A DNA stretch of 64,000 nt, taken from the IMG/VR virus record IMGVR_UViG_3300032249_000542, positions 1-64,000 of that record; one strand, 5' to 3'. This document shows, piece by piece, positions 38,067-45,652 of the stretch. The position numbers were made by a program, and so were the translations under genes. The DNA is from a virus. The notes beneath the pieces are model-generated. The model did no database searches and was not told the DNA's origin. It worked only from the letters and a program-made list of their open reading frames with translations. Position 1 is the stretch's first letter; the number at the start of each line of letters is the position of its first letter.

Positions 38067-38779
38067 AGCGTCTCCTGCCCTTAGCGGCTTTTCTACTTTC
38101 TAGTGCCCATGCAACAACGGGTACTGGAGAGTATTTTTATGGACCAGACACATCCGAAAATATTGCTTGTCAAGTTGCGGAAGACTTTGCACGTACCGAT
38201 GCGATAAGAAATTTTCTTGGAGAGACTTTCGAATCCTCTACAAGTGAGCAATGTTTTAATACCGAATGTTTTCTTTCACAAGACACCAGTAGCAGTATCA
38301 TTGGTTCTATAAAGAAGGTCAATAAAAAGGAAGTGACAAAATCTACTGCCGATGGTAAAATGATTTGTACAGTTACCTTGGATGCTGACGTTGAAAAACT
38401 TGAGAATGATATTTACTTCAATGTTTGGACTGAACAACCAACTTTCCGTCATGGTGACGAAGTGAATTTTTATGCCATGACAAATAGGGCAGGGATGATA
38501 ACTGTTTTCAATTACTACGATAAAAAGTTTAATAAAATCTTGACCAAAAAGGTTACTGACTTTAAAGATGAATTTCCTATCCTAGGTAAGAATCAAGTTA
38601 TGGTTGCACAAGTACCTAAAGATAAGAAGGTATCGAACGAAAGGTTGGTATTCATCTTTACGGAACTTGACACAGAAACAAAATCGGTGTATACTGATTA
38701 TGAAATGCAGAAATTTTTAAAGACTCTGCCGATTACTAAACGGCGAATCATTTACAAAGTTGCACAAATCGTGAGGTGA
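38063..38779 (+). CDS. Secreted LPP20/DUF4384-like protein
   Basis: 238 aa with signal peptide (MKRLLPLAAFLLSSAHA). N-terminal part: CQVAEDFARTDAIRNFLG, Ala-rich helix like LPP20/FlgT-type domains. C-terminal half, FNVWTEQPTFRHGDEVNFYAMTNRAGMITVF, matches the DUF4384 beta sandwich (PF14326) found in bacterial outer-membrane proteins. Together with the two lipoproteins downstream it looks like a cassette from a bacterial chromosome. Role at the envelope unknown. Confidence 0.65.
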   Translation: MKRLLPLAAFLLSSAHATTGTGEYFYGPDTSENIACQVAEDFARTDAIRNFLGETFESSTSEQCFNTECFLSQDTSSSIIGSIKKVNKKEVTKSTADGKMICTVTLDADVEKLENDIYFNVWTEQPTFRHGDEVNFYAMTNRAGMITVFNYYDKKFNKILTKKVTDFKDEFPILGKNQVMVAQVPKDKKVSNERLVFIFTELDTETKSVYTDYEMQKFLKTLPITKRRIIYKVAQIVR

Positions 38780-38781
38780 TT

Positions 38782-38907
38782 ATGAAATATATTATGTTAA
38801 TATTATGTACCCTTATTACAGCATGTGGTACAGTTGGTGGCGCATTACAAGGCGCTAGTGAGGACCTTAACAAGGCCGGTGGTTATATTCGTGAAGCGGG
38901 GAAATAA
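38782..38907 (+). CDS. Entericidin-like small lipoprotein
   Basis: 41 aa. Lipobox LITAC (Cys15), then GTVGGALQGASEDLNKAGG, matching entericidin (EcnA/EcnB) lipoproteins in length and in the ACGTVxG...DxxxAG pattern. Entericidins are a toxin/antidote pair of bacterial outer membranes. It ends flush with the next gene. Function in the phage is unknown. Confidence 0.72.
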   Translation: MKYIMLILCTLITACGTVGGALQGASEDLNKAGGYIREAGK

Positions 38908-39513
38908 ATGAAAAAGTTACTATTGATTCCAATCGTGCTTGCAATGACAGCATGTAGTACAGGTGGTGTTAAGTATAGTTCGGGTGTAGAAATTAAAGGT
39001 CCTGAGTTTGGTGGCGGTAGTCAGCAAGCCGAAGTAAAGTATCCAGATTGGTTTACAGCGCAACCTGAGAAAGGTGATGATGCTCTTTATGGTGTTTCTT
39101 CGGAATACTCTAAAGATTTTCAGTTTGCTGTTGACAAAGCGATGCTGTCTGCCAAACGTGAATTGGCAACCAACTTTTCGTCACATATCGAATCGATGAT
39201 GAAAGATTATGTTGCCGAAATCGGTGAAGCAGATCAATCTACCATTCAAGAAATTAACCGTACAACTAAACTGGTTGTGAGTCGTGTAAATCTAATCGGT
39301 GTGCAACGTACTGGTTACAAAGTAGTGCATGAGAAAGATGGTTATCGTGCATTTGTCAAACTCCGTTATGCAGCTGACCAATCTAACAAACTGTTGGTAT
39401 CTGAAATCAGAAAGAATAGAAAACTAAATGCTAAACTCGAATCTTCAAAAGCTTTCCGAGAGTTGGAACAAAGTATTGATGCTATTAACGAAGGCAAGCC
39501 AGTGGGTAACTAA
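38908..39513 (+). CDS. LPP20-family lipoprotein
   Basis: 201 aa. Lipobox LAMTAC (Cys16). PDWFTAQPEKGDDALYGVSSEYSKDFQFAVDKAML, AKRELATNF and a Lys-rich helix end fit the LPP20 family (PF02169). Third gene of the lipoprotein cassette. Outer-membrane protein, perhaps blocking superinfection or changing cell-surface assembly. Inference. Confidence 0.75.
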   Translation: MKKLLLIPIVLAMTACSTGGVKYSSGVEIKGPEFGGGSQQAEVKYPDWFTAQPEKGDDALYGVSSEYSKDFQFAVDKAMLSAKRELATNFSSHIESMMKDYVAEIGEADQSTIQEINRTTKLVVSRVNLIGVQRTGYKVVHEKDGYRAFVKLRYAADQSNKLLVSEIRKNRKLNAKLESSKAFRELEQSIDAINEGKPVGN

Positions 39514-39664
39514 TCTTATCACCGGCATATCAGAAAAAGATAAATGGTTCTGGTATAAACTGTGGTTGGTGATTATGATACTTGCTCTTGCCGCAGGTGC
39601 TAAAGGTCTGTTCCAAATGATTGGTTTATTTTATGTGATGTATCATGTTACGAAACTTTCTTAA
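39479..39664 (+). CDS. Two-span membrane protein
   Basis: 61 aa from the ATG at 39479 (an earlier ATG at 39428 would overlap the lipoprotein gene by 86 bases). Two helices around WYKLWLVIMILALAAGAK and GLFQMIGLFYVMYHV. Function unknown. Confidence 0.5.
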   Translation: MLLTKASQWVTNLITGISEKDKWFWYKLWLVIMILALAAGAKGLFQMIGLFYVMYHVTKLS

Positions 39665-39833
39665 ATATTGTAAGTACAGCGGGTTGTCAATTACAATCCT
39701 CTGTAACTTTTTTCATTGGGGTATAATTCCTCGATACTATACAGTTAATGATGAATGGGATACGTACAAAACGCATCGATTCTCTTTTCTGTTTATTGGT
39801 ATTTCTTTTTGGATTGACAACGGAGATTGGTAA
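39645..39833 (+). CDS. Small membrane-associated protein
   Basis: 62 aa overlapping the preceding gene by twenty bases. Aromatic-rich (CNFFHWGIIPRYY, RFSFLFIGISFWIDNGDW). Unknown function. Confidence 0.45.
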   Translation: MLRNFLKYCKYSGLSITILCNFFHWGIIPRYYTVNDEWDTYKTHRFSFLFIGISFWIDNGDW

Positions 39834-40156
39834 TGAAATATTATGATGAAATGATGGCGTTGGAAACTAAGTTGATTGAAATGGAAACCGCACTTGCAGG
39901 GTTTCGTGGTTTTGTTAATGGTGCTGTGCAATTAGATCAGGAATGTTTGCAAAATGCGCTTTACTTTTTCGATGAATCCCTGCATAATATACATGGTGCT
40001 TGCAATTCTAAGTGGACTGAATTGTGGTCAGCAATAGGAAGTGATGTTACCCCTACTCTGCAACCAGTTCTTCCAGGAGGAGGTGGTGGTGGACATGACT
40101 ATGGTGCCGTTGGTATGGAAAAGAAACGTAGAGTTACCGATAAAACTTTAGACTAA
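39833..40156 (+). CDS. Small protein with Gly-rich linker
   Basis: 107 aa. Helical part (ALETKLIEMETALAGFRGFV, CLQNALYFFDESLHNIHGAC), then Pro-Gly-rich PVLPGGGGGGHDYGAVG and basic end KKRRVTDKTLD. Overlaps the next start (TAATG). Unknown. Confidence 0.55.
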   Translation: MKYYDEMMALETKLIEMETALAGFRGFVNGAVQLDQECLQNALYFFDESLHNIHGACNSKWTELWSAIGSDVTPTLQPVLPGGGGGGHDYGAVGMEKKRRVTDKTLD

Positions 40157-40725
40157 TGAATATTTTTTACCTAGATCATGATGTACGAAAATGTGCAGAA
40201 ATGCATAACGACAAACATTGCGTAAAGATGATTCTCGAATATGCTCAACTTCTCTCTACTACTCATCGTATTCTTGATGGTGTTCTTTCTATTGGTGTCA
40301 GTCCATCTGGCAGGAAGAAAACTGTATATGTGCTTGCCGATCAGCGTGATACCATTCTTTACTCTGCTACTCACGTTAATCATCCGTCTGCTGTATGGGT
40401 AAGACAGTCAGATAAGAACTATGATTGGCTATTTGCTTTGTTTCAAGCATTGATGGACGAATATACATATCGTTATGGTAAAATACATGCGTGTTCAAAA
40501 TTAGAAATTGGACTTGCTCGAATACCCGAGAATATTCCACAAGCACCATTTACTGAACCAACACCTGCAATGCCCGATACTTGCAAAGTGAAAAATGATT
40601 CGATTTCTTCATATCGAAACTACTATATAATGAATAAGACGCATCTAGCAAACTGGAAAAATCGTCCTATCCCTGAATGGTACAATGACAATACTCCGAG
40701 AATCTACGAACCTCAAGCATCGTGA
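40156..40725 (+). CDS. Conserved phage protein (Pyr_excise-like)
   Basis: 189 aa. MNIFYLDHDVRKCAEMHNDKH and MILEYAQLLSTTHRI open it, then THVNHPSAVWVRQSDKNYDWL. Homologues in T4-type phages are often named pyrimidine dimer DNA glycosylase-like. The N-terminal His/Asp pattern is conserved, but the catalytic amine of T4 endonuclease V is not evident, so repair activity is unproven. Confidence 0.6.
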   Translation: MNIFYLDHDVRKCAEMHNDKHCVKMILEYAQLLSTTHRILDGVLSIGVSPSGRKKTVYVLADQRDTILYSATHVNHPSAVWVRQSDKNYDWLFALFQALMDEYTYRYGKIHACSKLEIGLARIPENIPQAPFTEPTPAMPDTCKVKNDSISSYRNYYIMNKTHLANWKNRPIPEWYNDNTPRIYEPQAS

Positions 40726-41227
40726 AGTAGAGCAAACTAAGTTTGTTCAATATCTTTTGAGTGGAAACATAGTCGAGAAGGATTATGTTTCCTTTCTTTT
40801 TGAATTCCGAACAATCTATGAAGTTATAGAACGATTAAATCATAAGTATGGATATCTGGAAGGATTAGAAGGAATCGAACGTGCTGAATCAATACATGAT
40901 GACTTGTTTGAATTAAACGATAGTTATTTCAGACCATTACTACCTTCTACAATAAAATATCTAGACCGTTTGAATGAATTGTCTGAAGATGAATCAAAGA
41001 GAAATTTATTATTTGCCCATGTATATGTTCGACACATGGGAGACCTTTATGGAGGAAAATTAATTGCTCGCCTTATCCCTGGTTCTGGTCGCATGTATCA
41101 GTTTGATGATCGTCCTAGATTAATCAAATCATTTAATGAAAAACTTACAATGGATTTAGCTGATGAAGCGAATCTAGCATTTGATTATTACATATCAATA
41201 TTTGACGAACTATATGCCAACTTATAA
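40685..41227 (+). CDS. Heme oxygenase
   Basis: 180 aa. Opens heme to biliverdin, iron and CO. LRESTNLKHREVEQTKFVQYL carries the proximal heme ligand His12; HVYVRHMGDLYGGKLIARLIPGSG holds the GDLxGG motif (about 119-124) over the distal heme face; the end LADEANLAFDYYISIFDEL is typical. The start overlaps the previous gene by 41 bases. Cyanophages use such enzymes for bilin pigments. No bilin reductase is seen here, so iron release from heme is a likely alternative role, which is inference. Confidence 0.85.
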   Translation: MTILRESTNLKHREVEQTKFVQYLLSGNIVEKDYVSFLFEFRTIYEVIERLNHKYGYLEGLEGIERAESIHDDLFELNDSYFRPLLPSTIKYLDRLNELSEDESKRNLLFAHVYVRHMGDLYGGKLIARLIPGSGRMYQFDDRPRLIKSFNEKLTMDLADEANLAFDYYISIFDELYANL

Positions 41228-41519
41228 TTTTTATGATTCTGAATTAGATGAAGAATTTGAAATGTTCATGAAGATATCTGAACGTGAAGAATATCTAAAA
41301 GAGAATCCACACATCAAACCGGTCGTATCAGCACCATCATTAATTTCTGGTACAACTGTCATTAATAAAGTTCCTGAAGGGTTTAAAGAAGTTCTATCTA
41401 GGGTTGCCGAAGCACATCCAGAAAGTGCAGTCGCTGATCGTTATGGGAAAAGATCAATCAAGAATATAAGAACTAAAAATATTGTCAATCGTCATTACGA
41501 AAAAGCAAAAAAGAATTGA
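41214..41519 (+). CDS. Conserved T4-type phage protein (PTYxF...EEF type)
   Basis: 101 aa from the ATG at 41214 that overlaps the heme oxygenase stop. PTYNFYDSELDEEFEMFMKISEREE, NPHIKPVVSAPSLISGT and LSRVAEAHPESAVADRYGK match a family common in cyanophages, whose first part resembles an FmdB-type zinc ribbon lacking its cysteines. Function unknown. Confidence 0.72.
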   Translation: MPTYNFYDSELDEEFEMFMKISEREEYLKENPHIKPVVSAPSLISGTTVINKVPEGFKEVLSRVAEAHPESAVADRYGKRSIKNIRTKNIVNRHYEKAKKN

Positions 41520-41565
41520 GTAGTATTATATAATGCTAACCTGCTGTTGTATATAAGGAGCATTT

Positions 41566-42327
41566 ATGGCACGTAAAGCGGCACTAAAACAGGTTTACAG
41601 TAGTGAAGAATCGTTGGACTTTTCAAAACCAACTAATCGTTTGAAGTTAAGATTAGATGATATGAAAACATTCCAACCACTAACTGAGAACCAGAATAAA
41701 TTTTTTCAAGCATATAAACAAGGAGATTACTTTATAGCATTACATGGTGTTGCTGGAACAGGTAAAACATTTTCAGCATTATATAAAGCCATCGAAGAAG
41801 TGTTGGATAAAAGTAACAATTTTGAGAAAATTATTGTCGTGCGCTCCGCAGTACAATCAAGGGAAATAGGTCATCTACCTGGTAGCGTAGATGAGAAGAT
41901 GGAAATCTATCAGCAACCATATCGTCAAATATGCGAAACACTTTTTGGTCGCAAAGATGCATGGGATAGATTAGAAGAACAAGGTCACATTGAATTCATT
42001 TCAACATCATTCATTCGTGGTATGTCATTTGACAATGCAATTATTATTGTTGACGAAATGCAGAATATGACCTTTGAAGAAATTGATACGGTAATGACTA
42101 GGGTAGGTAATCAATCAAAGATTATCTGGTGTGGTGATTACAGACAGACTGATTTGAACAAAAAGAAAAACGATGTCTCAGGTTTATTGAAATTCTTTGA
42201 TATTGCATACCACATGGATGCATTCACTAGAATCGAATTTACACCAGATGATATTGTCCGTTCAAGTTTGGTCAAAGACTATATTTTAGCAAAATTGAAG
42301 TTTGAGGATCTTTCAGAAAAGACATAA
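41566..42327 (+). CDS. phoH: PhoH-like ATPase
   Basis: 253 aa P-loop protein. Walker A GVAGTGKT at 61-68, VVRSAVQSREIGHLPG sensor region, Walker B IIIVDEMQN and GDYRQTDLNKK. Length matches phage PhoH. Found in many marine phages and long used as a marker gene; its role in RNA metabolism or phosphate stress is not settled. Ends TAATG over the next start. Confidence 0.93.
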   Translation: MARKAALKQVYSSEESLDFSKPTNRLKLRLDDMKTFQPLTENQNKFFQAYKQGDYFIALHGVAGTGKTFSALYKAIEEVLDKSNNFEKIIVVRSAVQSREIGHLPGSVDEKMEIYQQPYRQICETLFGRKDAWDRLEEQGHIEFISTSFIRGMSFDNAIIIVDEMQNMTFEEIDTVMTRVGNQSKIIWCGDYRQTDLNKKKNDVSGLLKFFDIAYHMDAFTRIEFTPDDIVRSSLVKDYILAKLKFEDLSEKT

Positions 42328-43010
42328 TGAAAATATTTAATCATGTTACTGTAGACGGTTTAGGATATAAACTTAAACAGATTAATGAATCAACGGGTAG
42401 ACGGTATCAAACACCAGAAGGAAACCTCTACCCGTCAATAACTACAGTTTTAAGTAGTTATAATAAACAAGGGTTGATGGAATGGCGTGCTAGAGTTGGT
42501 GCTGAAGAAGCGAACAGGATATCAACCAAGGCATCCAATCGTGGAACTAAGGTACATGATACAATAGAAAAATATCTATTGAATGATTTGAGTGACATGA
42601 AACTCAATTCATTGATGCCTGACATAAAAGAAATGTTCATCAAGATTCGTCCTTACTTGGATAAACACGTTGGGATGATTTATGGAATAGAACAACCTTT
42701 GTATAGTGATGCATTGAAAATTTCTGGTACATGTGATTGCATTGGCGAATGGGATGGTGTGTTATCTATCATCGATTGGAAAACATCAAATTATCAGAAA
42801 GAAGAAAGTTATATCGGAAACTATTTTATGCAAACTTCGGCGTATGCTGAAATGTTTGAAGAAAGAACAGGTATATCGATTAATCAAGTGGTAGTTGCAA
42901 TAGCGGTAGAGAATGAGGAACCTCAGATATTCATAAAGAAAAAGAATGATTATCTAGAGGAATTGAAACGGTACATTGATAAATATCACTTGACTAATCA
43001 AGCAAGTTGA
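42327..43010 (+). CDS. PD-(D/E)XK exonuclease (RecB-like)
   Basis: 227 aa. NLYPSITTVLSSYNKQGLMEWRARVG, RGTKVHDTIEKYL, then the catalytic core ISGTCDCIGEWDGVLSIIDWKTS (D...DWK) and QTSAYAEMFEE. Typical of cyanophage PD-(D/E)XK nucleases that sit next to phoH. Function in DNA degradation or recombination. A promoter for the tmRNA region begins inside its stop. Confidence 0.88.
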   Translation: MKIFNHVTVDGLGYKLKQINESTGRRYQTPEGNLYPSITTVLSSYNKQGLMEWRARVGAEEANRISTKASNRGTKVHDTIEKYLLNDLSDMKLNSLMPDIKEMFIKIRPYLDKHVGMIYGIEQPLYSDALKISGTCDCIGEWDGVLSIIDWKTSNYQKEESYIGNYFMQTSAYAEMFEERTGISINQVVVAIAVENEEPQIFIKKKNDYLEELKRYIDKYHLTNQAS

Positions 43011-43018
43011 TATATAAT
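42990..43018 (+). promoter_or_regulatory. Sigma70-type promoter for the tmRNA region
   Basis: TTGACT 42990-42995, 17-bp spacer, TATAAT 43013-43018, overlapping the end of the nuclease gene. A GGAG site then precedes the 43041 gene. Confidence 0.8.
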
Positions 43019-43040
43019 ATGAGTCTAATTGGAGATTATT

Positions 43041-43169
43041 ATGAATGAAGAAAAGAAAGAACGTGACTATAGCAAGATGACCAAGGGCGATTACTATTGG
43101 GATAAGTTTATGAGTGTTATGTGGTTATTATTCATTGTCTCAATCGTCTCTGGTGGCTTCTATAGGTAA
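43041..43169 (+). CDS. Small single-span membrane protein
   Basis: 42 aa. Charged start (NEEKKERDYSKMTKGDYYW), one helix (VMWLLFIVSIVSGGF). GGAG site seven bases upstream. It is the first gene of the transcript that carries the tmRNA acceptor piece. Function unknown. Confidence 0.55.
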   Translation: MNEEKKERDYSKMTKGDYYWDKFMSVMWLLFIVSIVSGGFYR

Positions 43170-43174
43170 AGAAT

Positions 43175-43237
43175 TGTTGTAACCCCTTCAAAGCGAAGGC
43201 ATGTTGGACGAGGGTTCGATTCCCTCCATCTCCACCA
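43175..43237 (+). ncRNA. ssrA: tmRNA acceptor piece (3' part) of a circularly permuted two-piece tmRNA
   Basis: Holds a T arm GAGGG-TTCGATT-CCCTC (43210-43226), acceptor 3' strand CATCTCC (43227-43233), A73 and CCA ending at 43237. It has no 5' acceptor strand of its own; this lies 28 bases downstream as GGGGATG, the only partner that completes the acceptor stem. The 5' boundary is approximate. AACCCC near 43181 can pair with GGGGTT of the coding piece. Confidence 0.85.
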
Positions 43238-43265
43238 GAAGCATATTGTGTAGTGTGTTTCTGAT

Positions 43266-43436
43266 GGGGATGACCTGGTTTCGACAGCGTGAGATAGTGG
43301 AGACGGCAACACGGTAGGCGATGACCGTTAATCAAGCAAAACTACAAATGCAAATGACGCATTTTATGGTGAAGATCGCCTAGCAGCGTAACTCACTTGG
43401 GGTTTCGGGAGTGTCCTTATTAACCAATCACTCCCA
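43266..43436 (+). ncRNA. ssrA: tmRNA coding piece (5' part) with proteolysis tag
   Basis: Begins GGGGATGACCTGGTTTCGACA, the classic tmRNA 5' end. The tag ORF (43350-43391) reads ANDAFYGEDRLAA and stops with TAA; AND at the start and LAA at the end are standard. Downstream GGGGTT can pair with the acceptor piece, and GGGAGTG/CACTCCC closes the 3' end. Lies after its own acceptor piece, i.e. permuted. Role: rescue of stalled ribosomes and tagging of partial proteins. Ends approximate. Confidence 0.87.
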
Positions 43437-43452
43437 CCAAATTCTATATATT

Positions 43453-44136
43453 ATGAAAATCTATAAATCAAATTATCGTAATCATTGGGTTTCTCCATAC
43501 GTTATACTGGAGAAGGTTTTCTTTTGGCGTGAAATTGATTACGATGAACCACTTATCAAAAAACTTTCCGATTTTCTCGATCCGTTTTCCGTAGCATGGC
43601 TAAAGTTTCTTGACTTTGTACATCCACGTATCAACTATGTGAAGATTGACCGTTATGATACATGGTCAATGGATTCTACATTAGCTGATATCATTCTACC
43701 GATGCTGAAGCAGATGAAAGCAACAAAGCATGGTTCACCAACGGTTGATGATGATGATTTGCCAGAAGAACTGCGTGTTGTTGCACACAAAGATTGGTCG
43801 CAACAACTTGCATTTGAATTTGATGACCATGAACAATACGAAAAGGATTCGTGGGATTTGCAACATCGTCGTTGGGAATGGGTTCTCGATGAGATGATTT
43901 TTGCCTTTGAACACTATGTTGATGATACATGGGAAGAAGCATTCCGTTCAGGTGAACATGATATGATACATGTGCCATGCGAATGGTATGAAGATGGCAG
44001 ACCCAAACTTTACTCAATTGAAAAAGGACCGAACGATACCTACGTATGCGACTATGAAGGTATGAATAAAGTATACAAACGAATGGAGAATGGATTCTGT
44101 TTGTTTGGTAAGTATTACAGAGGACTGTGGGACTAA
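43453..44136 (+). CDS. Conserved T4-type phage protein of unknown function
   Basis: 227 aa from the ATG at 43453 (longer opening upstream lies in the tmRNA). NHWVSPYVILEKVFFWREID, INYVKIDRYDTWSMDSTLAD, ILPMLKQMKATKHGSP and WEWVLDEMIFAFEHYVDD are conserved among many tailed phages. No function is assigned. Aromatic and acidic. Confidence 0.75.
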   Translation: MKIYKSNYRNHWVSPYVILEKVFFWREIDYDEPLIKKLSDFLDPFSVAWLKFLDFVHPRINYVKIDRYDTWSMDSTLADIILPMLKQMKATKHGSPTVDDDDLPEELRVVAHKDWSQQLAFEFDDHEQYEKDSWDLQHRRWEWVLDEMIFAFEHYVDDTWEEAFRSGEHDMIHVPCEWYEDGRPKLYSIEKGPNDTYVCDYEGMNKVYKRMENGFCLFGKYYRGLWD

Positions 44137-44206
44137 GTAAAAAAATGACTAAATAAGATACTGGCATCACACACAAACCGCCAGTATTACACACACAGGA
44201 GTAACT

Positions 44207-44479
44207 ATGAGTAACTTGACACCGTTCGAGATTCGTCTTGAATTATTGAAAATGGCAAGAGATATGCTTTCCGAAGATTATCACGGAAAGTGTCAACAAG
44301 TAAGCAGCGATTGGTCAGTTAAAGTCGATACTGCTAAAATAAACGGCGGTCAGATTCCAGACCATCCCGTGTTCCCACCATACCCCCCAGAAGCAGATAT
44401 CATCGCAAAGGCACAAGCCTTGAATGGTTTCGTTTCTAACATTTCAGTAGATAAACCCAAAGCAAAATCATCTACCTGA
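44207..44479 (+). CDS. Small conserved phage protein
   Basis: 90 aa. NLTPFEIRLELLKMARDMLSED is a family opening in T4-type phages; the end is Pro-rich (PDHPVFPPYPPEADII). GGAG site upstream. A UUCG hairpin (44487-44506) follows. Function unknown. Confidence 0.65.
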   Translation: MSNLTPFEIRLELLKMARDMLSEDYHGKCQQVSSDWSVKVDTAKINGGQIPDHPVFPPYPPEADIIAKAQALNGFVSNISVDKPKAKSST

Positions 44480-44486
44480 CGGGACC

Positions 44487-44506
44487 AGAGGTGCTTCGGC
44501 GCCTCT
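44487..44506 (+). other. UUCG-loop RNA hairpin
   Basis: AGAGGTGC-TTCG-GCGCCTCT, an extra-stable hairpin between two genes without a T run. Probably an mRNA stability or processing element. Confidence 0.65.
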
Positions 44507-44526
44507 CTAACTAACAAGGAGAAATA

Positions 44527-45105
44527 ATGCGAAATCAATTCGTATCCAACTTTTTTGTATTAAGCATAGTTGTAATTGTATTGACTATGATATCAATGGT
44601 GGAATTAAATTCCCATCCAATGAGAAATGCATCTGTGGCCGGTGCAAACATTAAACTTTATAATTTAACGCAAGACGCACGACATGAAATTGCTTGCCTT
44701 GCAGAAAACATTTATTTTGAGGCAGCACACGAACCTGAAGAAGGTCAAATCGCTGTCGCATTTGTTACCATGAATAGAGTTAATAGTGGTAAATTCGCTA
44801 ACTCAATTTGTGGTGTAGTAAAACAGAAGATAGGTAGTACATGTCAATTTTCTTGGTGGTGCGAAAGTAAACCTTACGCTATGTCAACCTCTAATGCATT
44901 GACAAAAACTAACAATTCGTTGTATAATAGAATTGTAGATTTATCAGTTAATTTTTATTTGAATCATGACCAAATGAAAGATCCATCGAGAGGAGCTTTG
45001 TACTATCATGCAGATTATGTCAACCCTGGCTGGAAACTACCAAAGAATACGCAAATTGGTAGACACATTTTTTACGGAGAAAGAGATGGTAAAAGACGCA
45101 CCTAA
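44527..45105 (+). CDS. Membrane-anchored SleB/CwlJ-type cell-wall hydrolase
   Basis: 192 aa. One N-terminal membrane helix (about residues 8-26) then the Hydrolase_2 domain: EIACLAENIYFEAAHEPEEGQ, VAFVTMNRVNSGKFANSICGVV and CQFSWWCESKPYAM, and GALYYHADYVNPGW. The catalytic Glu of the ENIYFEA motif is present. Cleaves peptidoglycan; probably acts in late infection alongside the GH19 endolysin. Overlaps the next gene. Confidence 0.88.
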   Translation: MRNQFVSNFFVLSIVVIVLTMISMVELNSHPMRNASVAGANIKLYNLTQDARHEIACLAENIYFEAAHEPEEGQIAVAFVTMNRVNSGKFANSICGVVKQKIGSTCQFSWWCESKPYAMSTSNALTKTNNSLYNRIVDLSVNFYLNHDQMKDPSRGALYYHADYVNPGWKLPKNTQIGRHIFYGERDGKRRT

Positions 45106-45364
45106 ACCTAAGACAGACACTAGTGGTCATATTAGGCAAAACACTATTTTAACTGTGAGTTTAACCTTGGTTTTACTTGCTTTTATTTTTGCAATAGTGT
45201 ATTATAAGTCTATGGATAGAAGATTGATGGCAGCAAATATTGAGGCAGCAATTGCAAAGAATATTGACCCGTTAGCGGTTCGTTGTTCATATGCAAACGG
45301 TGATGATAATATTTGTGTAGCCTATGCAATTTCTAACAAGTCAATTGACGCACCAAAACGATAA
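45086..45364 (+). CDS. Single-span membrane protein
   Basis: 92 aa from the ATG at 45086 with GGAG upstream, overlapping the hydrolase gene by twenty bases. One helix (TILTVSLTLVLLAFIFAIVYY) and an outer part with two cysteines (CSYANGDDNICVAY). May be a partner of the hydrolase. Function unknown. Confidence 0.6.
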   Translation: MVKDAPKPKTDTSGHIRQNTILTVSLTLVLLAFIFAIVYYKSMDRRLMAANIEAAIAKNIDPLAVRCSYANGDDNICVAYAISNKSIDAPKR

Positions 45365-45379
45365 AAGGAGAACTACATT

Positions 45380-45652
45380 ATGGCAGTAACTCAAATGAGT
45401 GTAAACAAATTGAGCAATCCTGCGGATCGTGATAAACTTTTGAAAGTGATCCGCACTTGTTCTGATTCTATGGCAAGAATGGATGCAGAGAAGGATTTGA
45501 TTCGTGAGGAAATTGCAGAGATTTCCAAAACGCTTGAAATACCAAAGAAGTTGGTAAGTAGGATGGTTAAAGTTTACCATAAACAAAACTATGATGAAGA
45601 AGTAACAACCCATGAACAATTTGAACAACTTTATGAAACGGTGGTGAAATAA
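45380..45652 (+). CDS. dsbA: DsbA, double-stranded DNA-binding protein, T4-like
   Basis: 90 aa, T4 DsbA length. SKTLEIPKKLVSRMVKVYHKQNYDEE followed by FEQLYETVVK matches the T4 protein's FNRLLALYHKDN...ELYDTV end. DsbA binds late-gene DNA in T4. Located next to gp33, as in T4 where both belong to the late transcription set. Overlaps the next start. Confidence 0.82.
   Translation: MAVTQMSVNKLSNPADRDKLLKVIRTCSDSMARMDAEKDLIREEIAEISKTLEIPKKLVSRMVKVYHKQNYDEEVTTHEQFEQLYETVVK

Noticed and set aside
41516-41534. TTGAGT and TATAAT before phoH
   Set aside because: Spacer is only seven bases, and no upstream -35 or MotA-type box was seen.
43132-43335. Minus-strand ORF of 67 codons
   Set aside because: Lies across the tmRNA pieces and reflects their complement, with no ribosome site.
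43266-43440. A standard one-piece tmRNA reading
   Set aside because: No T arm or acceptor 3' strand follows the tag; they lie upstream, so the permuted form is needed.
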